DNA from: Pseudomaricurvus sp050633365
GTDB taxonomy: Bacteria > Pseudomonadota > Gammaproteobacteria > Pseudomonadales > Cellvibrionaceae
Length of the DNA stretch: 64,000 nucleotides
Assembly: GCA_050633365.1 (NCBI GenBank)
Contig: JBOEGJ010000033.1
Coordinates: 1-64,000, forward strand
Reading direction: 5' to 3'
Part shown: one piece after another, positions 54,715 to 63,925 of the stretch
How positions within the stretch are numbered: the first letter of the stretch is position 1
How the letters are laid out: each line of letters starts with the position of its first letter
Translations under genes and position numbers: made by a program
Notes under the pieces: model-generated
Told to the model about the DNA's origin: nothing
Database searches by the model: none
Seen by the model: only the letters and a program-made list of their open reading frames with translations

Positions 54715-55683
54715 ATGCTGTCTTTTCATAAAGCCGTTGAAGCCGACTTCAGCGCGGTCAATCAACTCATTATTGATCAATTACACTCCAACGTGGATTT
54801 GGTCGAAAATATTGGTCACTACCTAGTAGAAGCCGGTGGCAAACGCTTGCGCCCACTATTGGTACTGCTAACGGCCAACGCACTGGGTTATCCCGCCAAA
54901 GGCAAGCAACACCTAGATTTAGCCGCCATAATCGAATTTATCCACACCGCCACGCTTCTCCATGACGACGTTGTGGATATCTCCAGCATGCGACGCGGGC
55001 GCCTCACCGCCAACGCCAAATGGGGCAACGCTCCCAGCGTTCTGGTCGGCGACTTCCTGTATTCCCGCGCGTTTCAAATGATGGTTGCGATCCGCAACAT
55101 GGACATCATGCAGCTGCTCTCTGATACCACCAACACCATCTCTGAAGGTGAAGTGCAGCAATTGGTGAATGCCAACGACCCCAGCGTCAGTGAAGAAAAC
55201 TACCTCAACGTCATCTATAAAAAGACCGGAGCGCTTTTCGAGGCTGCCTGCGAGACCTCGGCAGTGCTCTCTGACGCCAGCGATGAACAGCGCCAAGCCC
55301 TTAAACGCTATGGCTACCACTTAGGCTTAGCCTTTCAGCTAGTAGACGACGCGCTGGACTACGAAGGCGACGCCGAAGCTTTGGGCAAAAACGTCGGCGA
55401 CGATCTGGCGGAGGGCAAACCCACCTTGCCACTCATTTTTGCCATGCGTGAAGGGGATGACGAACAGCGCAGTATCATCGAAAAAGCCATCCGCGAGGGC
55501 GGTCTCGATCAACTCGACACCATCGTCGATATCGTAAAACGCAGCGGCGCTTTGGAATACACCGCCGATAGCGCTCGCCAACAGGCCGATCTCGCCATCG
55601 AGCAGCTGGTACACCTACCGGAAAGTCCCTACAAACAGGCCATGGTTGAATTGGCGGAATTTTCGATCGGTCGCAATCACTAG
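54715..55683 (+). CDS. ispB: Octaprenyl diphosphate synthase
   Basis: 322 residues from ATG 54715; a TTG ten codons earlier is possible but falls too close to the promoter. Long-chain trans-prenyl synthase with the two Asp-rich motifs LLHDDVVD and QLVDDALDYEGD, and GGKRLRP near the start. It makes the side chain of ubiquinone. The rplU/ispB divergence is conserved in gammaproteobacteria. The isoprenoid precursors come from the pathway that includes ispH in this window. Confidence 0.96.
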   Translation: MLSFHKAVEADFSAVNQLIIDQLHSNVDLVENIGHYLVEAGGKRLRPLLVLLTANALGYPAKGKQHLDLAAIIEFIHTATLLHDDVVDISSMRRGRLTANAKWGNAPSVLVGDFLYSRAFQMMVAIRNMDIMQLLSDTTNTISEGEVQQLVNANDPSVSEENYLNVIYKKTGALFEAACETSAVLSDASDEQRQALKRYGYHLGLAFQLVDDALDYEGDAEALGKNVGDDLAEGKPTLPLIFAMREGDDEQRSIIEKAIREGGLDQLDTIVDIVKRSGALEYTADSARQQADLAIEQLVHLPESPYKQAMVELAEFSIGRNH

Positions 55684-55880
55684 TCGCTTTGAAATCAAAC
55701 AGACCGAAAACCAGTCGGGCCTGAAAACAGAACACAGGCTTTAGCTCGAGATTAAGAAGAGATCTGGCACAGCAAGTGCTTATTATAGAAAGCCATTGAA
55801 AGCCCCCAGACCCACACGGACAGCTCTGCTGTCCAACTCCGTGGTCACCAAACAACACGCTCGCGAAGGATTTACAACAC

Positions 55881-57551
55881 ATGGATGCCGAACACTCAAC
55901 CGCCGCGCGCGATAAAGATCTTGCAGATCACCTTAACAGCTGGGGCGCCCTGCAACGGCATCGCCAGCATTGGCAACACAGCCTCAAAGAGCTTTTCCAA
56001 CAAGACCCTCAGCGCGCCGAACGCCTGTCGCTCGATGTTGGGCCGCTGTTTCTCGACTATTCCAAATCGCACCTCACCGAAGACACCATGCAACTGCTGA
56101 CTCAGTTAGCCGAGGATTGCCAATTGCCCGAGCGCATACGGGCGCTACTGGAAGGCGAATGCGTTAACAACACCGAGCAACGTGCGGCCTGGCACAGTGC
56201 ACTGAGACAGCGCGGCGATAGCCCTATCCCCCCCACTTCAGTGCAAACAAAAGTCGATGCCGCCAAACAGCAAATGGCCAGCTTCGTCAAAAAACTGCAC
56301 CGCCAAAGATGGCTGGGGCACAGTGGCAAGATCATCACCGATGTGGTCAACATCGGTATTGGCGGCTCTGACCTTGGACCGCGCATGGTCTGTAAAGCGC
56401 TGTCGGATTTTCACCAGCCGCTCACCAAGGTGCACTTTGTGGCCAACATCGACGGCGCCGAAATTCATCAACTGCTCAAACCGCTGAACCCAGAGACCAC
56501 ACTATTCATTATCGCCTCTAAGTCGTTCAGTACGCTGGAAACCTTAGAAAACGCCAAAACCGCGCGCAAATGGATGAAAAACAGTGGTTGCGCCAACGAG
56601 CAACTCAAACAACACTTTGTCGCCATTAGCACCAACATTAAGAAGGCCACGAAGTTCGGTATCGACGAGAAAAATATTTTCCCCATGTGGGACTGGGTGG
56701 GAGGGCGCTACTCGCTCTGGTCCGCCATCGGTTTGCCTATTGCCATCGCCATCGGCTGGCGCGGTTTTGAAGAAATGCTCGAGGGTGCGGCAGCCATGGA
56801 TGAACATTTTTACGACGCGCCGCCGAGTGACAATATGCCGGTAATACTGGCTTTAATCACCTTCTGGTACAGCCAGTGCTGGGACGCAAAAAGCCAAGCC
56901 GTATTACCTTATTGCCATCAATTACAGCGCTTTCCCGACTTTCTCCAACAGCTGGATATGGAGAGCCTCGGCAAGGCCGTGAACCGCGACGGTCAATCCA
57001 TCGACTACTCCACCGGCATTGCCGTCTGGGGCACTGAAGAGAGCAACGGCCAACACTCGTTTCATCAGCTATTTCATCAAGGCACTCAGATGATCCCAGT
57101 TGATTTCATTTCTTCGCTGCGACCCAACCACCCTCACAGTCATCAGCATCAACAATTACTGGCTTGCTGCCTCAGTCAAAGCCAAGCCTTGCTGGAAGGC
57201 AAAACCCTAAAGGCCGCTCGCCAAGAATTACTCGAAGCGGGCAAGAGCGCTGAGCAAGCCGAACAACTGGCGCCCCACAAAGTCATCCGCGGGAATCGCC
57301 CCAGCAATACCTTGCTACTCGACCAGCTCACACCCAATGCTCTGGGGCACCTAATCGCACTCTATGAACATAAGGTTTACGCTCTGAGTGTATTGCTTAA
57401 CATCAATGCCTTTGACCAATGGGGCGTGGAGTTGGGTAAACAACTGGGCGCGGGCATTGCGCAAGCGCTCGAACAAGGGCACCTGCCAGGGCGCTGGGAC
57501 AGCTCTACCCGACAACTGGCGCAACGCATTCTTGCCGCAAAACAAGACTAA
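55881..57551 (+). CDS. pgi: Glucose-6-phosphate isomerase
   Basis: 556 residues, a normal length. Two SIS subdomains carry NIGIGGSDLGPRMV and IASKSFSTLETLENA. The catalytic Glu and His are in GTEESNGQHSFHQLFHQG. It interconverts glucose-6-phosphate and fructose-6-phosphate in glycolysis and gluconeogenesis. It stands as a single gene 197 bp after ispB. Confidence 0.97.
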   Translation: MDAEHSTAARDKDLADHLNSWGALQRHRQHWQHSLKELFQQDPQRAERLSLDVGPLFLDYSKSHLTEDTMQLLTQLAEDCQLPERIRALLEGECVNNTEQRAAWHSALRQRGDSPIPPTSVQTKVDAAKQQMASFVKKLHRQRWLGHSGKIITDVVNIGIGGSDLGPRMVCKALSDFHQPLTKVHFVANIDGAEIHQLLKPLNPETTLFIIASKSFSTLETLENAKTARKWMKNSGCANEQLKQHFVAISTNIKKATKFGIDEKNIFPMWDWVGGRYSLWSAIGLPIAIAIGWRGFEEMLEGAAAMDEHFYDAPPSDNMPVILALITFWYSQCWDAKSQAVLPYCHQLQRFPDFLQQLDMESLGKAVNRDGQSIDYSTGIAVWGTEESNGQHSFHQLFHQGTQMIPVDFISSLRPNHPHSHQHQQLLACCLSQSQALLEGKTLKAARQELLEAGKSAEQAEQLAPHKVIRGNRPSNTLLLDQLTPNALGHLIALYEHKVYALSVLLNINAFDQWGVELGKQLGAGIAQALEQGHLPGRWDSSTRQLAQRILAAKQD

Positions 57552-57567
57552 TCGCGAGCGATATTCG

Positions 57568-57585
57568 GCCCTATCACTAGGGCCA
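57568..57585 (+). terminator. Possible terminator hairpin after pgi
   Basis: GGCCCTA (57568-57574) pairs perfectly with TAGGGCC (57579-57585) around a four-base loop, 17 bp after the pgi stop. There is no clean T-run, so termination may be weak. Confidence 0.45.
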
Positions 57586-57720
57586 AGATCTTCCCTCCAT
57601 CACTCCCAGTGACAGATACCCCTCACCGAAACACTAGAAACTCCACCGATCCCACTTTCTTCTGATGCCGTTATCGAAAAGACACGGTAAACTGCTTTTC
57701 TTTTGCCAGTAATACATTCA

Positions 57721-59847
57721 ATGCTCTCTGCCGACCTGAAAAAGACCATCCAAACCGCGTACAGCGAATTCCTCAATAATAAGGAGCTCAAAGCGCGCTA
57801 CGGACAAAAGCTCATGATCGCCGAAATTGCCAAGACCTTAGGCGGCATTCACCTAGACGACGAAAATGAGCGCGACAGCGAAGGCCACGTCTGTGTGGTT
57901 GAAGCGGGTACGGGTACCGGTAAGACCGTCGCCTACCTTCTGGCGACATTGCCGGTGGCAAAAGCACTGGGCAAAAAGGTGATCATCTCCACTGCCACGG
58001 TTGCACTGCAAGAACAAATCGTCAACAAAGACATTCCCGAAGTGCTGCGACACAGTGGACTGAACTTTAAAGTGTCTCTGGCCAAGGGCCGTGGCCGTTA
58101 CATGTGTCTCTCTAAGCTCGACAGAATTCTTAGCGACGTGGACATGGCGGGCAACCCCACCCAGGCACTCTATGAAGATGAATTACCTCAAGTAGGCGAG
58201 CAGTCGGTAAAGATCTATCAGTCGATGGTAGACGCCATGGCGGCCAACAAATGGGATGGCGACAGAGACAACTGGAAAGACGGTATCAGCGACGACGACT
58301 GGCGCCAAGTCACCACCGACCATCGCCAATGCACTGGCCGACGCTGCGCCAATGTCTCTGCCTGCAGTTTTTTGAAGGCGCGCGACAATCTCGGCAGTGT
58401 CGACTGTATCGTCACCAACCACGATTTGGTGCTGGCCGATCTGGCTCTCGGTGGCGGCGCTATTTTACCCAAACCCGAAGACGCCATTTACATCTTCGAT
58501 GAAGGCCATCATCTTCCCGACAAAGCCCTCAACCACTTTGCTCATCACAGCCGCCTCATGGGCACCAGCAAGTGGTTAGAGTCGAGCCAAAAGCCTCTGG
58601 CGAATTTGCTCGCTCAGGTAAGCGGCGCCGGTAACGTCGATCGCTTCGGCGAGCAAATGCCGGCGGCCATGCTCGACGCCAAACAAGAGCTCGACAAAGT
58701 CATCCCCATGTTTCAACAGTTGGCCGATGGCATCGATCCCACTGATCACACACCGCGCTATCGATTTGACGGCGGCATTGTGCCACCCGCCATGCAAATG
58801 CCCTGTGTCGACATACAACGCGCCTTTGATCGCCTCGCGGACTTACTCGGTAAAATGGCCACCGAAATCAATGAATCCATGGAAGACGCTCACTGCCCAG
58901 TGCCAAAAGTCGATCTCGAAGCGGCCTTCCCCATCATTGGCACTTGGCAATCGCGGGCTGAAGCCAACAGAGAGCTCTGGGCCAGTTACGCCGTACCTGA
59001 CGACGCGCAAGCGGTACCCAAAGCGCGCTGGTTCACCCTAGTCGAGCAAAGCGGCAATCTCGACTTTGAAGTCTGCTCAAGTCCGATACTCGCCTCCAAA
59101 ACCCTCGAATATAGCCTGTGGCAAAAATGTTGCGGCGCCGTTGTGACCTCGGCGACTCTCACCGCACTGGGCCGTTTTGATCGCTATCAAATGCGCGCCG
59201 GTACACCAGCCAATAGCCAATACCACGTAGTACCCAGCCCCTTCGACTTTGCTAACGCAGGCGTGTTGCAAGTCCCGGCTCAGGCCACCGACGCCAGCAA
59301 CGCCAACGAGCACACACTCTCAATCGTCGACGCATTGCCCGAACTGCTCGACATCAATGAAGGCAGCTTGGTACTGTTTTCTTCTCGTCGACAAATGCTC
59401 GAAGTGTTTGAGGCCATGCCAAATGATTGGCAGGACATCATCTTGGTGCAGGGCGACAGATCCAAACAGGCTTTGATCGACGAACACCGAAAACGTATCG
59501 ACGACGGTGAAGGCAGTATTATTTTTGGGCTCGCCAGTTTTGCCGAAGGCGTTGATTTACCGGGCGATTATTGCCGCCATGTAGTGATTGCAAAAATTCC
59601 CTTTTCAGTCCCCGATGATCCGGTCGAGGCCTCACTGGCCGAATGGATTGAAAACCGTGGCGGCAATCCGTTTATGGAAATCTCTGTGCCCGACGCCGCC
59701 ACCAAACTGGTGCAGGCTTGCGGTCGATTGCTGCGAACCGAAACCGACACCGGAACTGTTAGTTTGCTCGATCGGCGTGTGGTCACGCGCCGCTATGGCA
59801 CCGCTATTTTGAATTCGCTGCCGCCCTTTAGTCGCAATATTGCTTAA
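57721..59847 (+). CDS. dinG: DinG-type ATP-dependent DNA helicase
   Basis: 708 residues from ATG 57721 (E. coli DinG 716). XPD-like superfamily 2 helicase. Walker A is in EAGTGTGKTVAYLL and the DEAH box reads FDEGHHLPDKA. Four Cys for an iron-sulphur cluster lie in YMCLSKLDR, QCTGRRC and SACSF. Motif VI is QACGRLLRTETDTG. It unwinds 5'-3', resolving R-loops and G-quadruplexes. I see no good LexA box upstream, unlike in E. coli. Confidence 0.94.
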   Translation: MLSADLKKTIQTAYSEFLNNKELKARYGQKLMIAEIAKTLGGIHLDDENERDSEGHVCVVEAGTGTGKTVAYLLATLPVAKALGKKVIISTATVALQEQIVNKDIPEVLRHSGLNFKVSLAKGRGRYMCLSKLDRILSDVDMAGNPTQALYEDELPQVGEQSVKIYQSMVDAMAANKWDGDRDNWKDGISDDDWRQVTTDHRQCTGRRCANVSACSFLKARDNLGSVDCIVTNHDLVLADLALGGGAILPKPEDAIYIFDEGHHLPDKALNHFAHHSRLMGTSKWLESSQKPLANLLAQVSGAGNVDRFGEQMPAAMLDAKQELDKVIPMFQQLADGIDPTDHTPRYRFDGGIVPPAMQMPCVDIQRAFDRLADLLGKMATEINESMEDAHCPVPKVDLEAAFPIIGTWQSRAEANRELWASYAVPDDAQAVPKARWFTLVEQSGNLDFEVCSSPILASKTLEYSLWQKCCGAVVTSATLTALGRFDRYQMRAGTPANSQYHVVPSPFDFANAGVLQVPAQATDASNANEHTLSIVDALPELLDINEGSLVLFSSRRQMLEVFEAMPNDWQDIILVQGDRSKQALIDEHRKRIDDGEGSIIFGLASFAEGVDLPGDYCRHVVIAKIPFSVPDDPVEASLAEWIENRGGNPFMEISVPDAATKLVQACGRLLRTETDTGTVSLLDRRVVTRRYGTAILNSLPPFSRNIA

Positions 59848-59853
59848 AAGCAG

Positions 59854-59874
59854 TTGCGAGTTGCGAGTTGCGAG
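59854..59874. repeat. Heptamer repeat (TTGCGAG)3
   Basis: Three perfect TTGCGAG copies lie directly after the dinG stop codon and before yqcC. The unit differs from the other heptamer array of the window (ACCTTCA). Confidence 0.85.
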
Positions 59875-59900
59875 TCAGTTTGAAAGCGAGAGCATAAATA

Positions 59901-60221
59901 ATGAAAACCGTTTTAACGATTTTGTCGGCCATAGAAACCGAACTAAAAGCGTCTCAACTGTGGAGCGAAGAGCGCCCCAGCGACGATGCCTTGGCCAGCA
60001 CTCAACCTTTTTGCATCGACACCTTAACTCTACCGCAATGGATTCAATTTATTTTATTGGAACGCTTGCGCACGATGATCGAACAGCAACAACCGCTACC
60101 CACACAGTGTGGGGTTGAAGCAATTGCCGAAGAATACTTCAAACACTCGCAGATCAGCGGCGAAACATTAGTGAAACTCCTAGCCCAACTGGATGAACAA
60201 CTTAGCCGCCAACCACACTAG
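59901..60221 (+). CDS. yqcC: YqcC-family protein
   Basis: 106 residues, small and all-helical. LPQWIQFILLERLRTMIEQ and QCGVEAIAEEYF are the conserved YqcC segments. The family is often next to the tRNA pseudouridine synthase truC; here it follows dinG by 53 bp. Its function is unknown. Confidence 0.88.
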   Translation: MKTVLTILSAIETELKASQLWSEERPSDDALASTQPFCIDTLTLPQWIQFILLERLRTMIEQQQPLPTQCGVEAIAEEYFKHSQISGETLVKLLAQLDEQLSRQPH

Positions 60222-60504
60222 ACTCGAACCATCAGAGTGCTCATCGAAAATACATCATCACAGCACAATAGTTTGAGATCGGCATCACCATAGGACGCCA
60301 AAATTGAAAAAATCGGATAACCTAAGGCACACACAGAGATTATCCGCTCGAGCGTAAAACAGCCCTGCAACACAAAGTATTCAAACCTATCTCACTCAAA
60401 TTGATTGACCAACTCTCTAGTCAGATCAAGCCGAACTCACATTTCACGACGGTCTTACTGATCTTCGGCACCACTACCACTTGAGTCAACGAATCGTTTG
60501 AAGA
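60222..60504. other. Non-coding gap between yqcC and the alcohol dehydrogenase gene
   Basis: 283 bp between converging genes. No gene, repeat array or clear terminator was recognised. Confidence 0.5.
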
Positions 60505-61533
60505 TCAAGAAAACGTTTCATCAAAAATCACAATGGGCTTGTGACTCGGGAGTACAAAACGCTTTGGGACATCATCAAGGGCAACAATTTCTGATTCGAT
60601 AAGCCTGGGGTTGATCATTCCCGCCGCTAAATCTCGGATGACTTCAGGCATATAATTTCGAGCAGGGCAGAACGTCGATCGAAACGTAACGCCGCTGTAG
60701 TGCATTAATCCCACAGGGAAAGGCACGTCTTCAAAATAGATCACGACGTTTTCACAAATGGCATCCGGGGCTGCGGCCATCAAACACAAACGCAGCGGCT
60801 CTGGCCCTTGGCGTTCGTTAACGATCACATCATAAATCGGAGGCACTTCCATACCATCCTCCCACTCTAGACACTGCGCCCCCAGCTTCTTAGCCAAAGC
60901 CAAACGGGTGGGGTCATCATCGATGTAGGTGACTAGGCTAGCGCCAGCCGCCAAAGCCCACTGAACCGCGTACAAGCCATAACCGGCATTACTGGTGATC
61001 AGCACTTTAGCGTCTGGTTTTCGCCGTACGTGAGGCACGATCGTACTCCAAGCGTCGGTCAAGGTATCACCTGCGGCAACCGCCGCGATGGGATCTACCG
61101 AATCCGGGATCTTCAACAACGCACTGTCGGCGAAGGGAACACGATAAAACTCTGAAAACATACCGCCAAAATCTTCACCATCGGGCATGCCATAAGCTGG
61201 GATTAGCGGTGTTTGCTTATTGTCACAACTGAGCGGAAGCTTCGAGCTGCAAGAGCCGCACTCGCCACAAGAGCGGTGGTAGGGAACGGCGACTATGTCA
61301 CCAATTTCAAATTCGGTAACACCTTCGCCTTTATCAACAACTCGGGCGACCGATTCATGCCCAATGGCAAAAGGAGGCTCAAATGGACTTTTACCCGAAA
61401 TCACCATGGTATCGACGTAGCACGTAGAAGCTGCAATCGTTTGTACCAAAACTTCGTGATCGGCTTGCACGGTCGGCGCCTGTACATCACGCCACCCCAC
61501 TTGATTGATTCCTTCATAAAAAAGACTGCGCAT
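60505..61533 (-). CDS. Zinc-containing alcohol dehydrogenase family protein
   Basis: 342 residues from ATG 61533, which has AAGGAGAG at ideal distance; the frame is open 11 codons further. Medium-chain dehydrogenase fold. Catalytic-zinc site around STCYVD and IGHESVARV. Structural-zinc Cys in CGECGSCSSKLPLSC. Cofactor domain with ITSNAGYGLYAVQWALAAGA, slightly different from the usual GxGxxG. It oxidises an alcohol or reduces an aldehyde; the substrate is unknown. It follows the thioesterase gene by 32 bp, and both lie divergent from hxlR. Confidence 0.88.
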   Translation of the reverse strand: MRSLFYEGINQVGWRDVQAPTVQADHEVLVQTIAASTCYVDTMVISGKSPFEPPFAIGHESVARVVDKGEGVTEFEIGDIVAVPYHRSCGECGSCSSKLPLSCDNKQTPLIPAYGMPDGEDFGGMFSEFYRVPFADSALLKIPDSVDPIAAVAAGDTLTDAWSTIVPHVRRKPDAKVLITSNAGYGLYAVQWALAAGASLVTYIDDDPTRLALAKKLGAQCLEWEDGMEVPPIYDVIVNERQGPEPLRLCLMAAAPDAICENVVIYFEDVPFPVGLMHYSGVTFRSTFCPARNYMPEVIRDLAAGMINPRLIESEIVALDDVPKRFVLPSHKPIVIFDETFS

Positions 61534-61565
61534 AACTCTCTCCTTAGATTGCTTTTTTGATTTCA

Positions 61566-62105
61566 CTAAAAACTTGCTTGAGCTCGCTGCATGAGCGCTT
61601 GTTCTGATTGCTTCCAGAGCTCGATGGTTGGGTGTAATTCACAATCACCGCGATTCAATTCAAACTTTTCATCCACAAGCTGCTGAGCAACTAGGCCTTT
61701 TCGTGAAACAAACCCACACTTGAAATAACCCACCGCCGCCAATGAGCCATCTTGTTTTACAAAGCGAAAGTGCATGTACGCCCACTTATCGTCCCAGCAG
61801 TCCATCTTGAAATGCACGTTGAATTTTTCGAAGGGCTTAAGTTGCTTTCGATAACTGAGTAAGCCGCTAGCGGTCATAGGCTTCCAACCGAGCTTCAACG
61901 CTTTACCCAGAATGCCGACTCTCATCCCCTGCTCAATGATCAGTAAATCCACCAAGGTTGCGTAGCGACCATTATTTAAGTGCCCGTTGATATCAATATC
62001 GTTAGGCAACACTCGCAGACTGCGAACCAACTCATCGGTGGGTTTGATCTTGGGAAGAAAGCGGCCCCGCACAAAGGCAATCAGAAGACGAAGATAAAGA
62101 TTCAT
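61566..62105 (-). CDS. Hot-dog-fold acyl-CoA thioesterase family protein (THEM6-like)
   Basis: 179 residues from ATG 62105; a TTG three codons earlier is an alternative. The N-terminal hydrophobic segment (LYLRLLIAFVRG) is followed by a hot-dog domain with DIDINGHLNNGRYATLVDLL, the Asp-Gly-His-Asn-Asn region used by 4HBT-type thioesterases. It probably cleaves an acyl-CoA or similar thioester. Pairing with the dehydrogenase suggests a shared catabolic or detoxification step controlled by the HxlR regulator. Confidence 0.83.
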   Translation of the reverse strand: MNLYLRLLIAFVRGRFLPKIKPTDELVRSLRVLPNDIDINGHLNNGRYATLVDLLIIEQGMRVGILGKALKLGWKPMTASGLLSYRKQLKPFEKFNVHFKMDCWDDKWAYMHFRFVKQDGSLAAVGYFKCGFVSRKGLVAQQLVDEKFELNRGDCELHPTIELWKQSEQALMQRAQASF

Positions 62106-62161
62106 AACGCTCAACTCGGTAGCACTGCACCCCTCCTCGACACAAAGAGAAGTAAATACAG

Positions 62162-62190
62162 ATAGTGACTTTAATTTTGCAAGTCACTAT
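62162..62190. promoter_or_regulatory. Operator palindrome 1 for the HxlR regulator
   Basis: ATAGTGACTT (62162-62171) and AAGTCACTAT (62181-62190) are perfect 10-bp arms with a 9-base spacer. Located 57 bp before the thioesterase start, it is placed to control the minus-strand pair. Dimeric winged-helix regulators bind such sites. Confidence 0.78.
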
Positions 62191-62217
62191 AACCAACTAA
62201 AAAGCAAATAATCAAGA

Positions 62218-62240
62218 GTTACTTTCAAAATTAAAGTGAC
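62218..62240. promoter_or_regulatory. Operator palindrome 2 for the HxlR regulator
   Basis: GTTACTTT (62218-62225) and AAAGTGAC (62233-62240) are arms with one mismatch around a 7-base spacer. The half-site GTNACTTT matches that of operator 1. It lies 47 bp before the hxlR start, fitting autoregulation. Confidence 0.75.
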
Positions 62241-62286
62241 AATGGTAAATTGGCGATTACTTTGTGCAAGACCAGACAGTCAAACC

Positions 62287-62712
62287 ATGACCAAGAAAGA
62301 CATCAACAGCCATCGCTCGGATTGTCCACTGGCCAGTTCACTGGATTTTTTTGGGGATAAATGGAGCCTTCTCATCATTCGAGATTTGGTTTATTACGGA
62401 CAGTGTACCTTCAAAGACTTTCAAGACTCGTGGGAGAAAATGCCCACCAATACACTGGCCGATCGCCTCAAGCGCTTAGAGTCTTTAGAGATTATTGGCA
62501 AAGAGCCCTACCAACAAAAACCGGTGCGTTATCACTATAAGCTGGCGGACAAGGGTTTGGACTTATTACCCGCACTCAAACAGATTGTACTTTGGGGACA
62601 GAAGCATATTGATCACACGGTGGAAATCATCAAGGTGGAAGATGGCGTCGAGACCATGACCCGGCCGGTATCACTGAGCGCTGAGGCCGCTAAAGATTAT
62701 TTAAACTCATAA
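62287..62712 (+). CDS. HxlR-family transcriptional regulator
   Basis: 141 residues from ATG 62287; the frame opens 17 codons earlier within the operator region, so I reject that extension. The sequence SDCPLASSLDFFGDKWSLLI is the family opening, with the single conserved Cys that in some members senses quinones or aldehydes. A winged helix follows (MPTNTLADRLKRLESLEIIG). Divergent from the dehydrogenase/thioesterase pair, with two matching palindromes between them. An electrophile-sensing role is inferred. Confidence 0.92.
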   Translation: MTKKDINSHRSDCPLASSLDFFGDKWSLLIIRDLVYYGQCTFKDFQDSWEKMPTNTLADRLKRLESLEIIGKEPYQQKPVRYHYKLADKGLDLLPALKQIVLWGQKHIDHTVEIIKVEDGVETMTRPVSLSAEAAKDYLNS

Positions 62713-62854
62713 ATAACCTTTAGCCCACTGAATCACGACATTCATTGGAGCTCTGGAAAACGATCGACAGGTTCATTAGACTCTCGCCCCATCTATTTTT
62801 GTCTTAGACATTTCAAAACCCTTAAAGAAGATCACCTGCATCAACGGAATTTAA

Positions 62855-63328
62855 ATGAAGACCTTTCTAAAAATAATCGCTCAATTTGCACTCTTTATTG
62901 GCGCCTTTTGGGGATTGATTGCTTTTCTACAATGGGATGAATCAGACCGTGAAAATGCCGTCGTGCAAATACTGCCCTTCGAGCTCAATTACACCTATGA
63001 GGGCGAGGCTGAAAGCTACCTCGACGCTAACCGCTGGTATGCAAGACTATACTTAGAATCCGATAACGGTCAGTGGACTGAATGCCACAACCACATGATT
63101 GGTCTCGAAGACTACGAGAACTTAAAATCTATCAGCGATCAAGTCCCTTCATCAAAGCGCGCCTATGTCATCGCTCGTGTATTTGAAACTAAATCCACCG
63201 GCAGTACACAATGTGAAGTCAATGTGGGCAACTGGGAAAAATTCCTCAGTATGGCGCAACCCGAAGACGCTACAGCGCGAGAATTTAACGCCTTAAAGCG
63301 ATCCGAAGCTAATAAAGTATCGGAATAG
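62855..63328 (+). CDS. Membrane-anchored protein of unknown function
   Basis: 157 residues. One N-terminal membrane helix (LKIIAQFALFIGAFWGLIAF), then a soluble domain of about 125 residues, probably periplasmic, rich in Tyr, Trp and acidic residues. Two Cys (WTECHNHM and TQCEVN) might form a disulphide. No family recognised. It stands alone, 142 bp after hxlR. Confidence 0.7.
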   Translation: MKTFLKIIAQFALFIGAFWGLIAFLQWDESDRENAVVQILPFELNYTYEGEAESYLDANRWYARLYLESDNGQWTECHNHMIGLEDYENLKSISDQVPSSKRAYVIARVFETKSTGSTQCEVNVGNWEKFLSMAQPEDATAREFNALKRSEANKVSE

Positions 63329-63495
63329 AGAATGTGCTCGGGAGTCAGATTCACTCATCGCAGACTCAGTTTGCCGCGGCTCTGCTGAACTGCCCAGGTA
63401 AAACACAGCGCCTAAGTAGAGTCGGGGTCACTGATTTTGATCGAGCCCGGCCATCTAGAATGAAAAGAACTGTCATTCCAATAAGTTGGTGCTCA

Positions 63496-63834
63496 CTAGG
63501 CCTTTTTCACAAACTTAGCCGTTACCATCATTTCTCCGGCACCCGCCACCTTGCAATCTAACTCGTGATCTTTACCGTCGACGATGCGTCGAATCAGCGC
63601 TTTGGTGCCAATCTTTAGTACCTGAGAACTGCCCTTCACCTTGAGATCTTTGGCCAGTGTGACTTTATCACCTGCCTCTAGCAAAGTGCCGTTGGCGTCT
63701 TTGGCGGTGATAGCATCATCATCGACATCCGCGTCCGCTGGATTCCACTCATAGGCGCACTCGGGGCAAATCAGCAGCGCTTGATCTTGATAGACATACT
63801 CTGAGTTACATTTTGGACAAGGAGGTAAAGACAT
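63496..63834 (-). CDS. yjdM: PhnA/YjdM-type zinc-ribbon protein
   Basis: 112 residues from ATG 63834; the frame opens 11 codons earlier. N-terminal zinc ribbon with PPCPKCNSEYVYQDQ and ICPECAYEW. C-terminal SH3-like domain with LEAGDKVTLAKDLKVKGSS. Matches E. coli YjdM (formerly PhnA), once linked to alkylphosphonate use by position only. The function is not settled. No phosphonate genes are nearby. Confidence 0.92.
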   Translation of the reverse strand: MSLPPCPKCNSEYVYQDQALLICPECAYEWNPADADVDDDAITAKDANGTLLEAGDKVTLAKDLKVKGSSQVLKIGTKALIRRIVDGKDHELDCKVAGAGEMMVTAKFVKKA

Positions 63835-63909
63835 AGCACCGGCACCGCAATAAGAATTTTGGTGCATGGTAAAGATTCTTCACTGATTAAGCGAGTGGAT
63901 TTCATGAAT

Positions 63910-63925
63910 CCATACGGCCGTATGG
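63910..63925. repeat. Perfect 16-bp palindrome
   Basis: CCATACGGCCGTATGG reads the same on both strands. It lies about 75 bp upstream of the PhnA-type gene. It could be an operator for that gene or for one beyond the window edge. Confidence 0.6.

Noticed and set aside
57552..57720. LexA box upstream of dinG
   Set aside because: A CTG...CAG pair exists near 57692-57709, but the spacing is 12 rather than 10 and the centre lacks the TA-rich pattern.
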